Positions 60,818 through 64,000 of a stretch of DNA of 64,000 bases are shown one piece after another. Within the stretch, counting starts at the first letter, position 1; every line of letters starts with the position of its first letter. The notes under the pieces were generated by a model that was not told where the DNA came from, did not search any database, and saw only the letters and a list, made by a program, of their open reading frames with translations. A program made the translations under genes and the position numbers. This DNA is from Trichobilharzia regenti (taxonomy: Eukaryota; Platyhelminthes; Trematoda; Strigeidida; Schistosomatidae): positions 25,157,362 to 25,221,361 of the forward strand of contig OX235262.1 in the NCBI GenBank assembly GCA_944472135.2, in the 5' to 3' direction.

Positions 60818-60825
60818 CTTATATA
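60818..60825 (-). promoter_or_regulatory. TATA box, copy 4 gene
   Basis: TATATAAG on the minus strand, 46 bases before the start codon at 60771, the same as in copy 1. Confidence 0.65.
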
Positions 60826-62219
60826 CTCGACAACGGTTGGAAGAAGATTACAAATTCACCTTAGATTGAACAAAATGTATCGGTCAAGTTAAGGTGATGC
60901 AGTGAGTGACTTCTAATTGTTACTAATCAATAGATTCCTTTCATCATGGTGTTTATGTGAAAAATATTTTTCTCAGAGAAACTGAGCCTTCTGTGTTTAG
61001 CATATCTATAGTCAGGTAAGCTTTATCTTCATTCTATGCAAAAGTACAAATCTTGATTCGACATGTTACTGAGTATTCACGTTTAACTAGGTGTTATTTT
61101 AGTGTGCCTACTGAAACAGAGAACAAGCCCCTATAACAAGCTTCAAGGTGAAGTGAAACTCTGTGATGTGATTGTGTATACCAGCCACCACTCCCATTGA
61201 TTACAGTTATCCGATTCTCGTTGGAAAGCTATTTGTTCACTTTTTATTTTGTGACAAAGTCATTTCAGGTCACATTCCTATCGTGATTTGTGGAAGAGTG
61301 CAAATCTTGATTCAACATTTCAGTTTGTATTCACCTTTTCAAATCTCGTATTCTAGAGCTTTGTCCTCTACACATACATTTCACTGCTCACAAGCTAAAC
61401 GTTTTATATAATATGGTACGGTGGGTGATGCGTAGAATTCCTCAAGCTGGTGGCCTGTTGTCATAAGGAAGAAAGTGGAAATGAGCGATGATAAATGAAC
61501 TCCTACTAACAAAATATGCAGATGTAAACTGATTGATTGGTGATGAATGACACACGGTTGTTCAGGTAGCACGGGAATGATGATGATGATGATGATGAGA
61601 AATGATCACAGGCTATTTCATAGGAGTATAGTTTATTTCATTGGTGTCATTTGTTCATTGATGGTTAGCAGTGGAATATGGGATGAAGGTTTGATGCTAT
61701 TCAGTACTCCACTGTCAGATATTCATGCATTTCAGCGAATCAGAATGTCCCTACTACAACACTTACAAGTTTATGTGACACTAGACGTAAATCATCGGTG
61801 AGGTCCTAGTCGTCTGGAGGCTTCTTTCCCACCCAACGTGTTTCAGTCTTCTCGCTTCCCACTTACGGTCTGTGGCATGGTCCAGTCGACCACGATCAGA
61901 AATGGCAACACTCATAATAGACAGTTGTGTATTATTCCATCCTGATCTCACTTCAACGGCTTCGTTGAGCTTTCCTGTGTAAGTGACTTGACATGGAACG
62001 TCGTCATGTTGCTGGCGAATGACGTTTGAGTCGCTGCACTCTTCAGTGTTGAGGAGGTTTCAGACCACCTCACGGTCCACCTTACCTAACACCCTATCAG
62101 AGTGTTTGAAGTTCAGTTAGAGATTTCACTGTCATTCTATGCTGTGTTCGATGATGTTGTGTAGGGTTGAGATTTCATCCTTAATCCAGCATGATACCGT
62201 CTACCATCTTTCAATTCCA

Positions 62220-62985
62220 AGGCAAGATATATAAACAAACATATAGATAGCTGGGAAAATTTGGCTCCTGATACATATAATCCTGCACTAAATATATGGC
62301 TGGAATATGTGGCTGACACTTTCACAGTGTTAAGACACAGAACATGTCTCTAGCTTCTTCACACATATAAATTCACTAGTAAATGGAATAAAATTCACAT
62401 TGGAATGGGAAAATGAACAAGGACAATTGGCTATAGTAGATTCGAAAATGAAACGGACGGAAGAAGGTCAACTGCACACTGGCGTTAATAAATAACCAAC
62501 GCATTCTAATAGATATTTCGACTTCGTTTCATCTCATACGATATCTGTGTAGGCGGTTTTAGTTGAGAGTCTAAGAAACCGAGCGACGACATCCCTAATT
62601 AGAACAACAATGAAACCTATATGATGAATTGAAACTAAAAGAAGAATAGCTGGTTGGTACCAAATAACCATCGTATAAAATTCATTAGGAAGACCAGAAA
62701 AGGCCAAAAGCAAAATAAAAATAACCGGGAGAATATAAAGCTTCTACTGTTATACCATATAAGGAGGGGACATCTGAAACCCTACGTGAGATTCTTAAAG
62801 AAGCAGTAGTTAGAGTGGCATTTAAACTTGCAAACTCACTACGGTAGGATAAGCTCTGTAGCTTAATGGACACTGTCAGTTGATTCAATTAGACAAAACA
62901 ATATAATTTACAAAATACCGTGCAAAGACTGTGAGTTAGTTCACCTATATAGGTCAATCAAACTAGCAGATCGCGAGTGGTTAGA
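62220..62985 (+). pseudogene. PLE group 2 RT-endonuclease remnant (unit E)
   Basis: Plus-strand copy of the unit A remnant: TYNPALNIWLEYVADTFTVL, EWENEQGQLAIVDSKM, VIPYKEGTSETLREI, CKDCELVHLYRS. Confidence 0.8.
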
Positions 62986-62989
62986 TTGT

Positions 62990-63213
62990 CGGTGGCACAG
63001 CGGTTAGGTCGCTCACCAACCATGCATATGGTCCGGGTTCAATCCCCGGCCACGGACGCACTCCATGACCTCACTAAACCAGTAATAAGACTGGTGAAGA
63101 GGGAAGGTTAGGCATTAGGCTAGCAACCCCATCCTATAACATAAACACTGCTACAGAATCTTCAAGCCACTAGCTTGAAGCCCTGTGTTCCACTGGGAAC
63201 GTGAAGGAAAAAA
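62990..63213 (+). mobile_element. tRNA-headed SINE, body type 1 (unit E)
   Basis: Counterpart of 21993-22220, with the same long target duplication (CTAGCAGATCGCGAGTGG / CTAGCAGATCACGAGTAG plus AGATTGTC). Its A box TGGCACAGCGG matches the consensus exactly. Confidence 0.88.
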
Positions 63214-63470
63214 GACACTAGCAGATCACGAGTAGTCAGATTGTCAAAATGTTTCGCATTAAGATTGGTTCGGGGTGGACAGGAGAATGATTCCGGACCA
63301 GTTCCAAAGAAAAGTGGTTGAGTCACCCTTCTCTGGTAGTCTGAGAAGGAACTTCCCATTCCAATCAGAAGGTGCCTTTCTGCCTTCCTTCCCTCCATGC
63401 TTCCTTGCTTCCTTCCAAACTTTCTGCAATAGTGGTGTGGTTTCTCGATACTCTCTTAGTTCGTTTCTTG

Positions 63471-63681
63471 ATTATTTATTTTTATTTTTTTATTTTTATT
63501 TTTTATTTACAGCTTGATTCCACACTGTATTTTCGGTACAATTATGGAATTTTCAGCATGGATATCGGTAGCCCAAATTTTGCAGTCCGACCATAGATAT
63601 CAGGTGTGCGTCGGTGCGGGCTCGAACCCCGGACCATGAGCATGGTGGGCGAGAGTCCTAACCGCTGTGCCACCGACGCAC
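63471..63681 (-). mobile_element. tRNA-headed SINE, body type 2 (unit E only)
   Basis: Reverse orientation: T-rich tail (63477-63508), body with TGGAATTTTCAGCATGGATA and CCGACCATAGATATCAGG, then the reversed head. Unit A has the empty site near 21738, so this insertion came after the A/E duplication. Confidence 0.85.
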
Positions 63682-64000
63682 GATATGCTTTCCTCCGTCT
63701 AGGCGGAATATACCTGTTGACCTATCAGGCATTCTCTGCCTCCATTGTTGCTTGCTCCCAGTTCAGCCGGTACTCATATCACCCATTGGGATTTCAATGT
63801 CACCATTTGGCGTTTTGTCTATTACCAATAGCAGTTCTCCATAAAATGCTCGCTTCCTGTGAGAAAAGTGAGTCAGTGAGGAGTCTCTTCTCAACGAAGT
63901 GTGAAAATTGTCATCCACTCTCTGGCGCCAATAATTCTTCGCTTTCTTCCTCTATCCGGTTAGTATTTCCTACCCATATTATATCTATTGTTATCACTAT

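Larger units (their letters stand above)
60300..64000 (-). repeat. Duplicated unit E, inverted copy of unit A
   Basis: Reverse complement of about 21340-24910 with very few differences, running off the window end. It includes exons 1-2 of the gene, the PLE and RTE remnants and the SINE at 62990. Differences: fewer ATG repeats (61577-61597) and one extra SINE (63471-63681). 60900-61900 holds no other gene. Confidence 0.9.

Overview
The window looks like nuclear DNA of a trematode, most likely a schistosome. It is AT-rich, its genes are small and split by introns, and it is packed with retroelements of the kinds known from that group: BEL/Pao and Ty3/gypsy LTR elements, RTE-like and CR1-like non-LTR elements, many Penelope-like elements (PLEs) with GIY-YIG endonuclease domains, and tRNA-headed SINEs, some carrying the hammerhead ribozyme body known from the Sm-alpha family of Schistosoma. 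No bacterial or organellar genes were seen.

Layout. 0-1.2 kb: end of a Ty3/gypsy pol (integrase). 2.0-5.4 kb: a BEL/Pao element with both LTRs and a 5-bp target duplication, but with most of pol deleted. 7.05-9.77 kb: the one clear housekeeping gene, VPS25 (ESCRT-II), in two exons, with a 108-bp perfect palindrome in its intron. 10.3-15 kb: a SINE and minus-strand RTE-like remains. 15.1-64 kb: a mosaic of segmental duplications, named here A (+, about 16.1-24.9 kb), B (+, about 26.5-36.6 kb), D (-, about 37.7-41.0 kb), C (+, about 44.0-56.4 kb) and E (-, about 59.7-64.0 kb, running off the window). Most of each unit is decayed PLE, RTE and SINE sequence.

Four of the five units (A, B, C, E) carry a copy of one small gene. 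It has a 39-bp exon 1, a 121-bp exon 2 that itself begins with ATG, and a 248-269-bp exon 3. The product is a short secreted-type protein of 135-142 residues with conserved cysteines and a PEW motif. Three copies are complete (33.6, 51.25 and 60.8 kb) and one has lost exon 3 (24.4 kb). I do not recognise the family. B/C and A/E are two recent pairs derived from an older duplication.

The second theme is hammerhead ribozymes. A PLE at 16.4-18.6 kb has inverted terminal repeats that each contain a hammerhead-like core. A 217-bp insertion at 15.5 kb is almost entirely a perfect palindrome and so carries two head-to-head hammerhead-like motifs. A further degenerate module with a GAAACGTC core recurs at PLE ends, and three SINE loci carry Sm-alpha-type hammerhead sequence. 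One quality warning: the 322-nt pure A run at 34.05-34.37 kb replaces about 327 nt of ordinary sequence in the paralogous copy and is probably not real.
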